Of a stretch of DNA of 64,000 nucleotides, positions 26,644 to 35,055 are shown piece by piece (the first letter of the stretch is position 1; each line of letters opens with the position of its first letter). The position numbers and the translations under genes were made by a program. Under the pieces are notes generated by a model that saw only the letters and a program-made list of their open reading frames with translations, was not told the origin of the DNA and did not search any database. This stretch comes from Peribacillus huizhouensis. GTDB lineage: Bacteria > Bacillota > Bacilli > Bacillales > DSM-1321. The DNA lies in assembly GCF_014138605.1 (NCBI RefSeq), contig NZ_JACJHX010000008.1, positions 87,249 through 151,248 of the forward strand. Direction: 5' to 3'.

Positions 26644-28425
26644 TTATAAAAATGATGGTTTTTGTATGACTCGTTTCCGCGTATTTTTCGAAATAGAAAC
26701 GGAAATTTCCGTAGCGTCAATCAGATCGTCGTGGTCTGCGCCGTACCGCTCGAACTGCTCTAGCAATAGCGTATGTTTCCGCGAAAACTGAATCTTAGAC
26801 GTTTCTATGTCTGGCAGCATCGCCTCGATACGTAACTCCTTACGATTACGCTGGTAAACTTTCTTCACGCGATTATGTGCCGGGTAGCCCGTATGCTGAA
26901 GTCGCTCTTTCAACTTATCGACGAAGAACTCCTGTGCTGCTACTGCCTCCGCACCGATTATGTCCGGCTGAAATTTCGCAACTTTCTTTACGATAACTTC
27001 CATGAACTCGTCCGGATGAACGCGCTCACCATACGAATCGATTACGTAACAGACCTTCGTAAGTTTATGGCGTGCTACTGCCGTAATGGCGGAAAAGTCG
27101 CCTTTCTGCTTACCCATGGCGAAATCTATGCCGAGAGCGATGTCGTATTCTTCATGCGGAAACTGGCGCGCTGGGTCTTTATCGTCCCAATACGTAAATG
27201 TGTCCGGATTAAATACCATCGACTCGGTATCTAACGGATTATTCATATACTCCGTGTTGAACGCTTTGCTGCCGTTGTCCCATTTCCACGCCATTAACTT
27301 AAATAACGGCTGGACTGTCGGCCATAGTACTTCGGCGCCCTCGTCCATATCCGCTTTGTTTGCAATATAAAAAAGCTCCGCCGTTTTGGCCGAGCGTGAG
27401 TCTTCGCGATTCATATATAACTTCCGGCATTCTTCCCATAAGTCCTCGCGTTTAGGCATCGTAATTATCGCCTGGTAGCGTTTAGTTTCGAAGTCGGCAC
27501 GGTGTTTCATTACGTCGATTAAAAGTGAATCGTGATGGACCGTTGTTCCCATGAACACTATCGCCGTCTTTTTTCCTTCCGGATCTCCTAACGGAACGAC
27601 AACCTGGCGAAACCAAGCCTTTAGTTCCTCGCGAAGCTCAGCGGTATTGTTATTCTTTTCGGAATCGACGTCATCACAGACGATTAAGTCCGGCCGAGTT
27701 CCGTTCCAATTTCGCCCGCGCAAAGCTTGCCCGGAGGAAGCCGCTTGAACCAGCGTAAGCATTTTCTGTCGCCCTTCTCCCTCGTCTTCCCACGCGATAA
27801 ACTCTGATTGGTTGTCCTTCGGATTCATCTGCTGTCTTGCGGAAAGAAGGGCGCCAAAGTCGCGAATCAGCGCTTCGTTACCCGTTAGCTGAACCTTCAG
27901 CCAGTCGAGGTTTGCGCTGGACACGGAGGGCGTCTCCGATATAATTATGATGTATTTCCGCTTGCGATAGACGATTTCATGAATCGGAAAGGCTTTCGAT
28001 AAGAACGATGACTTGGCGTGAGACCGTGGGGCCGCAACGACTACGCGCTTGTTCATCTCTTCGTTCGAAACTACGTTCATAATGTCGCATATCTCACCAT
28101 GAAATTCTGGCGCATATTTAAGGATATCTTCCGGTGCGTCGGCCAGGTTGAGTCCGCTTTCGCTGAACTCCGGGATCCAGTTGCCGGCGTTATCGCGGTT
28201 CAAGTTGTCGCCAAAGTATTTATACGCGAAAAATAGCAGGTCCGTCTCGCCCCGGTGAATGTCGCGAAGCCTGCGAAACTCGTCAATGATGCGCTTCAGG
28301 TCGAGCTTGTCGTCGGGACTGAGCGTCGCGTATATTCGTACTTTAACCGCGATATACTTGCGCAACGTTTCGATTTTAGAGCCGCGCTTTTTGTAGTCGT
28401 GCCACTGCCCGTTGATATTCGCCAA
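26644..28425 (-). CDS. terL: Terminase large subunit
   Basis: 593 residues. ATPase domain with Walker A APRSHAKSS (near 133-141) and Walker B DLIVCDDVDSE; the motor is followed by an RNase H-like nuclease with IALGIDFAMGKQKGD, IIGAEAVAAQE and DHDDLIDATE as the acidic cluster. Cuts and pumps DNA into the head. TTG start with GGAGACG upstream. The small subunit gene is separated from it by a recombinase insertion. Confidence 0.93.
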   Translation of the reverse strand: MANINGQWHDYKKRGSKIETLRKYIAVKVRIYATLSPDDKLDLKRIIDEFRRLRDIHRGETDLLFFAYKYFGDNLNRDNAGNWIPEFSESGLNLADAPEDILKYAPEFHGEICDIMNVVSNEEMNKRVVVAAPRSHAKSSFLSKAFPIHEIVYRKRKYIIIISETPSVSSANLDWLKVQLTGNEALIRDFGALLSARQQMNPKDNQSEFIAWEDEGEGRQKMLTLVQAASSGQALRGRNWNGTRPDLIVCDDVDSEKNNNTAELREELKAWFRQVVVPLGDPEGKKTAIVFMGTTVHHDSLLIDVMKHRADFETKRYQAIITMPKREDLWEECRKLYMNREDSRSAKTAELFYIANKADMDEGAEVLWPTVQPLFKLMAWKWDNGSKAFNTEYMNNPLDTESMVFNPDTFTYWDDKDPARQFPHEEYDIALGIDFAMGKQKGDFSAITAVARHKLTKVCYVIDSYGERVHPDEFMEVIVKKVAKFQPDIIGAEAVAAQEFFVDKLKERLQHTGYPAHNRVKKVYQRNRKELRIEAMLPDIETSKIQFSRKHTLLLEQFERYGADHDDLIDATEISVSISKNTRKRVIQKPSFL

Positions 28426-28454
28426 GTTTATCGTCTCCTCTCCTAAAGTTTCGT

Positions 28455-28483
28455 TTGACTTGCGTATGTATATCGTATATTAT
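28455..28483 (+). promoter_or_regulatory. Sigma-A promoter for the small recombinase
   Basis: TTGACT, 17 bases, TATTAT: close to the host vegetative consensus. It points away from TerL and precedes ATG 28541, so the recombinase is probably expressed in the prophage or early. Confidence 0.8.
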
Positions 28484-28540
28484 GAATGTAACATAACTAA
28501 TAAGGAGTTGCTTTCGGCGACCGATTGGAGTGAAACGGAA

Positions 28541-29065
28541 ATGAACGAAGTCCAACCGATTAAAAACAAGCGAGATATTCAGCGCATGAAAAAGGCGTTG
28601 CATGGCCGCGACTTGCTACTATTTACGATCGGCATAAATACTGCTCTACGAATAAGCGATTTACTCAAACTACGGGCCGAAGACTTTTCCGGCGAATATA
28701 TCGTGCTAAAAGAGCAAAAGACCGGCAAGGCCAAGCGCATCAAGATTAACGAAGCTGTCCGCAAGTCTATTCGCGAACTGGCGCCAAGCTCCGGCTATTT
28801 ATTTCCCTCACGAAAAGGTGACGCAGCAATCGGCCGTGTGCAGGCGTACAGAATACTGAATGCTGCCGCTGATCGTGCCGGTATAAATACGGAAATAGGT
28901 ACGCACACGCTACGCAAGACCTTCGCCTACCATGCGTATAAATCTGGCGTAGATATTGCCGTCTTGATGACCGTACTGAACCACGCCAGCCAGCGCGATA
29001 CCTTGAAGTACATCGGAATTGTGCAGGATACCGTTGACGACGTTTATATTGACGTATGCTTATGA
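28541..29065 (+). CDS. Small catalytic-domain tyrosine recombinase
   Basis: 174 residues from ATG 28541, the first start downstream of the promoter and with TTGGAG upstream; an in-frame start before the promoter was rejected. Catalytic residues: R in TALRISDLL, H-x-x-R in HTLRKTF, a late H in LNHASQRDTL and tyrosine in KYIG. It lacks arm-binding and core-binding domains of the phage integrase at 62730. Likely a resolvase or a recombinase from a mobile element. It splits TerS from TerL. Confidence 0.85.
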   Translation: MNEVQPIKNKRDIQRMKKALHGRDLLLFTIGINTALRISDLLKLRAEDFSGEYIVLKEQKTGKAKRIKINEAVRKSIRELAPSSGYLFPSRKGDAAIGRVQAYRILNAAADRAGINTEIGTHTLRKTFAYHAYKSGVDIAVLMTVLNHASQRDTLKYIGIVQDTVDDVYIDVCL

Positions 29066-29067
29066 CG

Positions 29068-29097
29068 AGTGTTACCGTAAAGGTGGCGCTTTTTTTT
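29068..29097 (+). terminator. Terminator after the small recombinase
   Basis: AGTGTTACC, GTAAA loop, GGTGGCGCT (nine pairs, three G-U), then seven T. Confidence 0.8.
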
Positions 29098-29509
29098 GTG
29101 CCGAAAAGTCAAACGTTAATTTTGATTCGTCGATTTTAGTGTGTCCAGTTTCGCGATTTTTCAAATACGGGGTTGGGGGATCGAGCGTTCCCTGTATAGC
29201 GTATTCACTCGAACGAATAACGAATGAATCAGAAACTCCTTTTGTTACGTTAGGCAATCGCAACAAACGTTGATATACCGCCATTCCTAGCCCATCTATC
29301 GACCCCACCTTTATCAACTCGTTTATGCAGTCGGTTAACAGCGTCATATCAACGATGGTTATCAGCGTAAGATCGAGGCGGAGTGCATAGGATACTGCAT
29401 ATCTACGATAGGTTATGCGGCAGTACTCGAAAGTTTCCGGGTCGATGTGCGTCAGGATGTCCGTGCGGACCGACTGTAAACGGAAGTACATCCCCATCAC
29501 ACACGCCAC
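29072..29509 (-). CDS. Hypothetical protein convergent to the recombinase
   Basis: Up to 145 residues; the frame opens with GTG 29509, but an ATG four codons later may be used. Mixed content with DCINELIKVGSIDGLGMAVY in the middle. It ends over the recombinase terminator. Not recognised. It may have arrived together with the recombinase between terS and terL. Confidence 0.5.
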   Translation of the reverse strand: MACVMGMYFRLQSVRTDILTHIDPETFEYCRITYRRYAVSYALRLDLTLITIVDMTLLTDCINELIKVGSIDGLGMAVYQRLLRLPNVTKGVSDSFVIRSSEYAIQGTLDPPTPYLKNRETGHTKIDESKLTFDFSAQKKAPPLR

Positions 29510-29600
29510 CCCAACGCATCATCCGTGTTTCTTCTATTATATAGACGTTCATACTTACGCCATTATCTCGCTACTTTACATCGTCGATTTATTCGCCTAC

Positions 29601-30005
29601 CTACTCGACGTCCTTCGGCTTTCCTAGCGTAGCTCCAAACGAAGCTATCTCGCTATCCAACGCATCATAATCGATGTCCTTATCGGAGCCCTTCGTCTCT
29701 ATCTCGACCTTATCCGTAAGCATACCGTTAATCTGCAAGGCCAACTTCGCCATAGCGGCATTACCATCACGTATAGCTATTTCCGCAAGCGATTCGACTA
29801 GCTCCGGTAATCTGTCCTGACTATTGCGCACGATCTGCTTCTTTAGCTCTCGCTCGAACAACGGATCCTTGCGCCAATTGTGGATCGACTGTCGACTGAC
29901 TCCACTGATTTGCGCAATCTCTTCGTCTGTCTTTCCGCCTTTACGCGGCAGGCTTAAGTATTGAATTGCCAATAGGTGCTCGGCGTTTAACCGTTTTAGT
30001 GCCAT
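29601..30005 (-). CDS. terS: Terminase small subunit
   Basis: 134 residues. N-terminal helix-turn-helix (EIAQISGVSRQSIHNWRKDP) as in phBC6A51-type small terminases, then helical oligomerisation region and acidic C-terminus. Recognises the packaging site. Separated from terL by about 1.2 kb holding the recombinase. Confidence 0.85.
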   Translation of the reverse strand: MALKRLNAEHLLAIQYLSLPRKGGKTDEEIAQISGVSRQSIHNWRKDPLFERELKKQIVRNSQDRLPELVESLAEIAIRDGNAAMAKLALQINGMLTDKVEIETKGSDKDIDYDALDSEIASFGATLGKPKDVE

Positions 30006-30314
30006 ATAATTCCGTCCTCCTTTCCGTGATTATGGCGATAAGCTATCGCCTTTACTTTCGTTTACATTCCTCTAAACATAAGACCGTGAGACAGCGTAAA
30101 TAACAATAGAATTACGATATATGTACGCAGTTATTACCGCCAAGTCTTACGACTTGAAAACCTTGCAAAGCCGGCCAAGAGCGTGCCGACCTTGCTAACT
30201 ATGCCTTTTTCGCTGGTTCTTAAATAAAAGAAAAGATACGGCGCCGAATGTAGCGATAGCGAATGGTGGCGCAATTACTTAAATACCTATGTCTGATTAA
30301 GAGGGACAGAATTC

Positions 30315-30362
30315 GAAAAAAACCCCACAAACCGCGACACATCAACGTTTGTAGAGGTTTTC
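30315..30362 (-). terminator. Terminator after the RepL-like gene
   Basis: Minus strand: AAAACC-TCT-ACAAAC, a 14-base loop, GTTTGT-GG-GGTTTT plus T-run. The stem has a small internal loop. Confidence 0.65.
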
Positions 30363-30365
30363 GTA

Positions 30366-30420
30366 TGCACCGTCAAAGCAGGGTATTTCGCGGATAATGC
30401 ACCGTAAAAGCAGGGTATTT
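30366..30420. repeat. Two direct repeats (23 bp, period 32), iteron-like
   Basis: TGCACCGT(C/A)AAAGCAGGGTATTT at 30366-30388 and 30398-30420, one mismatch. They abut the stop codon of the RepL-like gene, a place where initiator-binding iterons may lie. Confidence 0.7.
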
Positions 30421-31350
30421 TTACGAGAACAGCACTTTTACAGCGCCAAGCGATTCCGCAGGTCCAGCGAACACCACTCGCGGATTAACGACGATACGCT
30501 TCTGCCTCCGATCCTTTGCGTTATGTGGCAGCCAGAATACGGGCTCCCCGTCGATAACAATACCTTCGAGCGCCCTCCGCAGTTTGTCCGTATCCTTATA
30601 GCCGAGTAATGCCGCCAAGTGATCGAGATTCATCGCTCGTAAATCATCGTCACTATCTTGCGGATTGAAGCACACGACATTCGTGCGGAAGTTAAGAAAC
30701 GGCAGCACCGCGTATATAATCGCCAACTGAGCCGTTTTCCTTCCTTTATATATAGCGTACAAGTCCCGCACAGTCTTTCGAAACATTCGCGTATGGCTAT
30801 ACTCGGACAACTTGTAGCCAGACTCTTTTAACGGTCCGCGAAAGAAAACGCTAGGGTTAATGTGGATTTCGCCGCCTTGCTCCTGTACGATATCCGCGTC
30901 AATCAGTTTGCGGTAGAACTCCGCGAACCTATTGCGGCTAATTCCGATTAACGTCTCCAGCGCCCTCTTATCGATTACCTTTCCGTTGTCATGCTGTAGA
31001 CGCCCGGTTTGGTAACCGGTGTATGTGCCGATAAACATTAAGCGAGCTAAATCCGGCTGTGTGAACGCAGGGTAGCGCTCCGCCATCGTTTTACAGCTCT
31101 CGAAAAACGCGAATACGAAATGCCCGTTCTCCAATTCGTGCGTACTTAATTCGTCGACCGCCTGTAAAGCCTCACGTTGAGCCGGCGTTGTTTTAACGGA
31201 CAGTTCCGCCAAGTGTGATTTATCGACGCCATTTTGATCGTATACCCTACCGTCTTGTACAACGGCGTTCTCCTTTAGCGCAAGGACTCCGCGTTTTAAA
31301 TTCCGAGTTAAATTGCCCCACTGGCGCTGTTCCTCAAATCTACTCATCAT
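30421..31350 (-). CDS. RepL-like replication initiator / winged-helix protein
   Basis: 309 residues from ATG 31350 with AAAAGGGGACG upstream; an upstream start at 31413 has no ribosome site. A winged-helix region around RNRFAEFYRKLIDADIVQ is followed by INPSVFFRGPLK, the pattern of Firmicute RepL-type initiators; a second helical domain near the C-terminus may be another HTH (NLDHLAALLGYKDTDKLRRA). Next to iteron-like repeats. It may start replication or allow plasmid-like maintenance. Family match is by motif only. Confidence 0.6.
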   Translation of the reverse strand: MMSRFEEQRQWGNLTRNLKRGVLALKENAVVQDGRVYDQNGVDKSHLAELSVKTTPAQREALQAVDELSTHELENGHFVFAFFESCKTMAERYPAFTQPDLARLMFIGTYTGYQTGRLQHDNGKVIDKRALETLIGISRNRFAEFYRKLIDADIVQEQGGEIHINPSVFFRGPLKESGYKLSEYSHTRMFRKTVRDLYAIYKGRKTAQLAIIYAVLPFLNFRTNVVCFNPQDSDDDLRAMNLDHLAALLGYKDTDKLRRALEGIVIDGEPVFWLPHNAKDRRQKRIVVNPRVVFAGPAESLGAVKVLFS

Positions 31351-31409
31351 ATCGTCCCCTTTTCGGTATATTTGCACATAATAAAAAGCCCGCGCTAGGC
31401 GAGCGTGAA

Positions 31410-32375
31410 TCATTCCGTCAGTTTTCGATCTGCTTGCGAGTCTATTATCGCTTCAAGGCGTTGGTTTGCGATCTGTACGTATTCAGACTCACGCTCAAAC
31501 CCGATGAATTTACGGCTTAATCGTGTGGCAGCCACCGCAGTTGTTCCGGATCCCATAAAACAGTCAAGTACAATGTCGCTTTCGTTAGACGAAGATTTAA
31601 TAATTCGCTCTATTACCGTTAAAGGCTTTTGGCATGCGTGGTATTTACCTGAATTCTCCGTTTTATATCGCCAAACATTGTTATGATTTGGGTCTACGTG
31701 GTGAACAGCTCTGGCGTTATCAAACGCAGACTTTAACTCATCGTAAGGTTTTTTCCAATACCCCGTCGTTTGCATAATTTCATACTTTTCACGTGTTGGA
31801 AGCTCCCATTGACTATTTCCAAAGTAACGCTTTGCTATTCCGTCTGAAATCTGTATTCCGAAAAGTTGGTTAATTTCTAGCAACGTAAGGCCGCTTTTCT
31901 TTTTCTCGGAAATTAAATACTGTTTTATGTCATCGATCTCCTCTGGTTTCGAGTAGTAAAAAAGGTACTCACACGTATTAAACCAGCTCCTTAAATTACT
32001 TTCATCACTTGGGTTTTTCCAAGATAGAGCCCGCCAATCACCTTTATCCCATGTTACAAATGAGTTAAAAACAAACGAAGAGTTTTCGTCTAACCACGTC
32101 ATTAACTGAGCGATCTGTTGCATGTCGTTGTGAAACCAGTAAAACGACCCGTTATCTTTTAGTACACGATGGCATTCGGTAAATACACCACTCATAAACT
32201 TGAGATACTCTTCCTTACTGTATTTATCCCAACTGGCGCCCTTTATCCCAATATTATAAGGAGGATCAATCACGATTAAATTTACGCTCTTATCCGGAAT
32301 CAACCGCATACCCTCCAAGCAATCCATCTGATATATCCGGTTTAACTCCAAACTCCCTAGTAATTCTTTCGTCAT
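31410..32375 (-). CDS. DNA N4-cytosine/N6-adenine methyltransferase (beta class)
   Basis: 321 residues. Catalytic DPPY (VIDPPYNIGI) comes near residue 37 and the cofactor motif FMGSGTTAVAA near the C-terminus, which is the beta-group order. The central part (about 110-240) is a target-recognition region. No restriction partner is seen, so it is probably an orphan enzyme protecting phage DNA or regulating it. Directly upstream of the RepL-like gene. Confidence 0.92.
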   Translation of the reverse strand: MTKELLGSLELNRIYQMDCLEGMRLIPDKSVNLIVIDPPYNIGIKGASWDKYSKEEYLKFMSGVFTECHRVLKDNGSFYWFHNDMQQIAQLMTWLDENSSFVFNSFVTWDKGDWRALSWKNPSDESNLRSWFNTCEYLFYYSKPEEIDDIKQYLISEKKKSGLTLLEINQLFGIQISDGIAKRYFGNSQWELPTREKYEIMQTTGYWKKPYDELKSAFDNARAVHHVDPNHNNVWRYKTENSGKYHACQKPLTVIERIIKSSSNESDIVLDCFMGSGTTAVAATRLSRKFIGFERESEYVQIANQRLEAIIDSQADRKLTE

Positions 32376-32433
32376 CTATTCGTACTCCTTTCGTTAATCG
32401 GCGTCGAAACGCCGTCATTTAATACGATACAAA

Positions 32434-32471
32434 ACGCACTAAAACACAATACCCTACGTATATTAGTGCGT
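32434..32471. repeat. Perfect 9-bp inverted repeat in the methyltransferase leader
   Basis: ACGCACTAA and TTAGTGCGT separated by 20 bases, in the gap upstream of the methyltransferase. ATACAAAACG, found twice near 50.9 kb, overlaps its left end. It could be an operator or weak terminator. Confidence 0.55.
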
Positions 32472-32536
32472 CTGGCACCGAAAATAACAATAGCCCCTTC
32501 AAGAAACATAGATAACTAACGTCATAAATAACAATA

Positions 32537-33019
32537 TCACTCGGAAATATCTCGCAAATTCCTAACGCTCACCGGTTGCACCTTCGTAAACTCGATATAC
32601 TTACGTTTTCTCTCCACGTTCCTAGTCTTCGTCTTCCTGTCTACGAATCTATTTTCGTATCCCGTACGTTCCCTCTTCGTCGGCTTCAAATGAACACGAC
32701 CATCCGCAGCGCTGTTGTCTATCGCATCGCCTACCGAAGATTCTCGACTATCACGGCGGTCAAACTGGCGCTCGCTCAGAAACGGGTATTCCGTTTGTGC
32801 GATCTTATGCTCATTCATATCCGACAACTCCTCGTACAGCACCAAGTCCGCCAGTCTTTCCAACGCAACCTCGTCCGGCATCTCGCCAGCTTTTGCGTAA
32901 TAATCCTCCGTTAGCTGCTCGATTTTCACCATACGGAGCTCACGCGGTAATTCGCCGCGCTTGGTTTCCGCCTGTAGCTTCGTAATACTTTCGTGTAGCT
33001 GTGTTTTATAGTCCGTCAT
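32537..33019 (-). CDS. Hypothetical protein, highly charged
   Basis: 160 residues, helical and charged, with a strongly basic C-terminal third (RKTKTRNVERKRKYIEF). Overlaps the next upstream gene by 14 bp. No family recognised; nucleic-acid binding is possible from charge alone. Confidence 0.7.
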   Translation of the reverse strand: MTDYKTQLHESITKLQAETKRGELPRELRMVKIEQLTEDYYAKAGEMPDEVALERLADLVLYEELSDMNEHKIAQTEYPFLSERQFDRRDSRESSVGDAIDNSAADGRVHLKPTKRERTGYENRFVDRKTKTRNVERKRKYIEFTKVQPVSVRNLRDISE

Positions 33020-33251
33020 CCGCTACCTCCTTGATATGCTTATACCCGACCGTAATTTGACGATTGTAGAAAATCGCGTAGAAGTAAATTTCGAATCCCA
33101 CGTGCGTAATCGGCTTATCGTACCCATTAGCGCAAACCTGCTTCGGCTCTTTCGCAAAGCCCCCGGAAAATGAGAAACCGCCGAACGACGGAAACTTTTC
33201 GTAATTTAAAATGACGCCACTTTTCGGATAAATAAAATCTTCGTCCATCAT
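33006..33251 (-). CDS. Hypothetical protein
   Basis: 81 residues from ATG 33251, with AGAGGAGGCGTA upstream and a TAATG overlap with the preceding gene; an upstream start at 33305 is rejected. Aromatic- and glycine-rich (FPSFGGFSFSGGF). Not recognised. Confidence 0.65.
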   Translation of the reverse strand: MMDEDFIYPKSGVILNYEKFPSFGGFSFSGGFAKEPKQVCANGYDKPITHVGFEIYFYAIFYNRQITVGYKHIKEVADDGL

Positions 33252-33643
33252 TACGCCTCCTCTTTCGTATTTGTAACCGCATACCCTTCGCCATGCCCCG
33301 CCCAATAGTAGAAAATTTCCGCTATCTTTTCTATCGCATTATCTACGTAAATATCAATCGCCTGCTGCGAAACTCCCATCGACGCCCCTGCGTCCTTTTG
33401 CGTCAAATCCTCCTCGTAAACCAGACGCAACGCCTGACGCTGCCTAACCGTCAGGCCCGCCCGTTCGATTGCCGCCGCCAGGTCGGTTAGTATATCTACC
33501 GCTGAATAATCGCCTTGATATTGCCGGCCGAGCAGCGCGTGATAATCGCCGAGCAGGAGCCGAACGCCCTCCGGATTGTCCAAGGCGTAACGCTCCGATA
33601 AACGTCGATCGCCTGCGTGTATGTCGTATTTAACTGCGCCCAT
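33251..33643 (-). CDS. Sigma-70 region 4-like regulator
   Basis: 130 residues from ATG 33643 (AGAGGAGGCGAACTA upstream, TAATG overlap). The C-terminal half reads LTVRQRQALRLVYEEDLTQK then MGVSQQAIDIYVDNAI, a sigma region 4 helix-turn-helix. There is no region 2, so it is more likely an anti-sigma/co-activator or ArpU-like late regulator than a full sigma factor. Confidence 0.75.
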   Translation of the reverse strand: MGAVKYDIHAGDRRLSERYALDNPEGVRLLLGDYHALLGRQYQGDYSAVDILTDLAAAIERAGLTVRQRQALRLVYEEDLTQKDAGASMGVSQQAIDIYVDNAIEKIAEIFYYWAGHGEGYAVTNTKEEA

Positions 33644-34284
33644 TAGTTCGCCTCCTCTTCGCAAATCTCCACAATATGCCGACATAACTCATCCGGAATC
33701 CTACTACGCTCCATCGCATTCTTGCGCCCTTGTGTGCCTGTTTTCGAGCCCCGCGGTGCTGCTTCGTGACAAGGCGCGCCGTTCTTACACATTGGCCGGA
33801 ATGCTGGCGCCGGGTGATTCGTCCACAAATCTGTCGGCTTCATGCGGTCATCGCCGTACTGACAATACGTAACTGTGTGCCGCGGACGGTCCGCCATAAA
33901 CCGCATCTTCCGCATACCTCCGCGCGGATTCTCGATAAAGTAGTATTTCGGAGCCAGATCGTCGATAAGTCGCAGCATATTCGCATTTACTTCGTCACAG
34001 AATTTCGCGTAGTCACTTTTCGGCGCCAGATTGCCGTCTGGTTCGCGTGTCCGGTGGTGCGAAATAGCCGCGATGGAATACGATGTGCAGTCCGGGCTAG
34101 CCCATATTACGTCAGGCTTGCCGAACCTTTCGAGAATGACTTCCGCCGTAATCTTGCCGATGTCCGCGTACCAATCGATATCTCCGTGTTTTTCGTCCCA
34201 TTCGACGCTGTATACTTCGTGACCAGCCGCTTCAAACGCCTTGCCAATACTCCGTGTGCCGGCGAATAATTCGAGTATTTTAAT
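33643..34284 (-). CDS. C5-cytosine-type DNA methyltransferase homologue with probable AUU start
   Basis: 213 residues. The start reads KILELFAGTRSIGKAFEAAG (SAM-binding FxGxG-like motif), then VEWDE, then WASPDCTSYS where classical enzymes have PCQ, and IENPRGGMRKM where they have ENV. The Cys is conserved in shifted context. No ATG, GTG or TTG exists between the upstream stop (TAG) and this region; AAGGGGAGG lies 8 nt before ATT 34284-34282. AUU initiation is therefore the best reading. Short for the family, lacking a target domain. Confidence 0.8.
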   Translation of the reverse strand: MKILELFAGTRSIGKAFEAAGHEVYSVEWDEKHGDIDWYADIGKITAEVILERFGKPDVIWASPDCTSYSIAAISHHRTREPDGNLAPKSDYAKFCDEVNANMLRLIDDLAPKYYFIENPRGGMRKMRFMADRPRHTVTYCQYGDDRMKPTDLWTNHPAPAFRPMCKNGAPCHEAAPRGSKTGTQGRKNAMERSRIPDELCRHIVEICEEEAN

Positions 34285-34299
34285 AAAGAACGCCTCCCC

Positions 34300-34328
34300 T
34301 TGCTATTTTCGTTACTATTTCGTATACT
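34300..34328 (+). promoter_or_regulatory. Sigma-A promoter for the plus-strand gene at 34358
   Basis: TTGCTA, 17 bases, TATACT. It lies back to back with the methyltransferase start. Confidence 0.7.
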
Positions 34329-34357
34329 ATTCGTAAAAAAGAACGGAGCTGTCCGCC

Positions 34358-34771
34358 ATGCCTGATAAAGAAACGCCCGACTTCGCCTGGATTTCGTACT
34401 CGACCACGCTAGATGACGCATACATAACCGTTGATTCGCAGAAACGCCTTTACCTATCGTCGGCAGCATGGAAGAAGCTCGGATTGGCGCCCGAAGGTGC
34501 TGCGCTAATTATCGGACACGATCACGCCAACAAACGCTTAGTCGTAGCCAAGCCGGAAGTCGTGCGCGCTGTTAACGTACGTCCATTCCGATTCGACCCC
34601 CGCCGATACTGCTCGGCCAAGCCGTTCATACGCGCGCTGGCGATTGCTGACGAGACACTGCCGCTTAGGTACGAATTCCTCGGAAAAGATTTCGGCGCCT
34701 ATGCTGAAGGAGCTTACACATTTGGCTTAGTCGGATTCGATGCGCCAGATGGCGGAATTAAGACGGAGTGA
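34358..34771 (+). CDS. Possible SpoVT-AbrB-like DNA-binding protein
   Basis: 137 residues, ATG with ACGGAG upstream and a good promoter. The part AYITVDSQKRLYLSSAAWKK followed by LGLAPEGAALIIGHD resembles a swapped-hairpin AbrB unit. One of the few plus-strand genes, so it may be expressed in the lysogen. Possible antagonist of the minus-strand operon it faces. Family assignment is tentative. Confidence 0.6.
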   Translation: MPDKETPDFAWISYSTTLDDAYITVDSQKRLYLSSAAWKKLGLAPEGAALIIGHDHANKRLVVAKPEVVRAVNVRPFRFDPRRYCSAKPFIRALAIADETLPLRYEFLGKDFGAYAEGAYTFGLVGFDAPDGGIKTE

Positions 34772-35055
34772 TTACCTATTTCACTCCGCTTTTTTTTGCG
34801 TGCTTCTAGCAACGTAAGGATGGCGTAACCTGCCAAGTCACACAACGTATCCTCCACGCTTTCCCCGACGCTGTCTTGCGCCCCGCCGATAAGGTTATCT
34901 AAGCGCGACATTTTATCGTCCATGCGGATTAGGCCGCTCATTACGCCATACTTTGCGAACTGCTTGGCGAAACTGTCGCCATAGTCGCGGTTCTTACGGA
35001 TTAATAACTCCTTAACTTCGTCACATATCTGTGCGATCCGTTCTTCCTGCGTCAT
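34714..35055 (-). CDS. DUF1599-like nucleotide-modification-associated protein
   Basis: 113 residues from ATG 35055 with AAAGGGG upstream. RKNRDYGDSFAKQFAKYG and SRLDNLI plus the late EDTLCDLAGYA match DUF1599 (Nmad1), a family found in phages that alter their bases and related to NTP-pyrophosphatases. The last 20 or so codons run antisense through the end and terminator of the plus-strand gene. Confidence 0.78.
   Translation of the reverse strand: MTQEERIAQICDEVKELLIRKNRDYGDSFAKQFAKYGVMSGLIRMDDKMSRLDNLIGGAQDSVGESVEDTLCDLAGYAILTLLEARKKKRSEIGNHSVLIPPSGASNPTKPNV
34763..34798 (+). terminator. Terminator after the AbrB-like gene
   Basis: CGGAGTGA, nine-base loop, TCACTCCG, then C and a T8 run. 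It overlaps the antisense 3' part of the DUF1599 gene. Confidence 0.85.

Larger units (their letters stand above)
30006..30420. other. 415-bp gene-free region with hairpins and repeats (candidate origin/control region)
   Basis: No supported gene. It holds a perfect 7-bp hairpin GGCGATA-AGC-TATCGCC (30034-30050), a 6-bp inverted repeat CAAGTC/GACTTG (30141-30156), the sequence AAATAACAATA shared with two other non-coding sites, a terminator, and a directly repeated 23-mer beside the RepL-like gene. Confidence 0.6.

Noticed and set aside
29019..29273. Plus-strand frame after the small recombinase
   Set aside because: It starts inside the recombinase gene and crosses its terminator.
30121..30198. 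25-codon plus-strand frame in the gene-free region
   Set aside because: No ribosome site or promoter and no protein-like composition.
30120..30260. tRNA-like sequence
   Set aside because: No TPsiC-loop consensus or acceptor pairing could be found; no tRNA was found anywhere in the window.
30366..30420. CRISPR array
   Set aside because: Only two copies with a 9-base gap; no spacers or cas genes. Iteron-like is a better reading.
33730..34269. Plus-strand frame of 179 codons
   Set aside because: Antisense to the methyltransferase whose motifs are clear on the minus strand.
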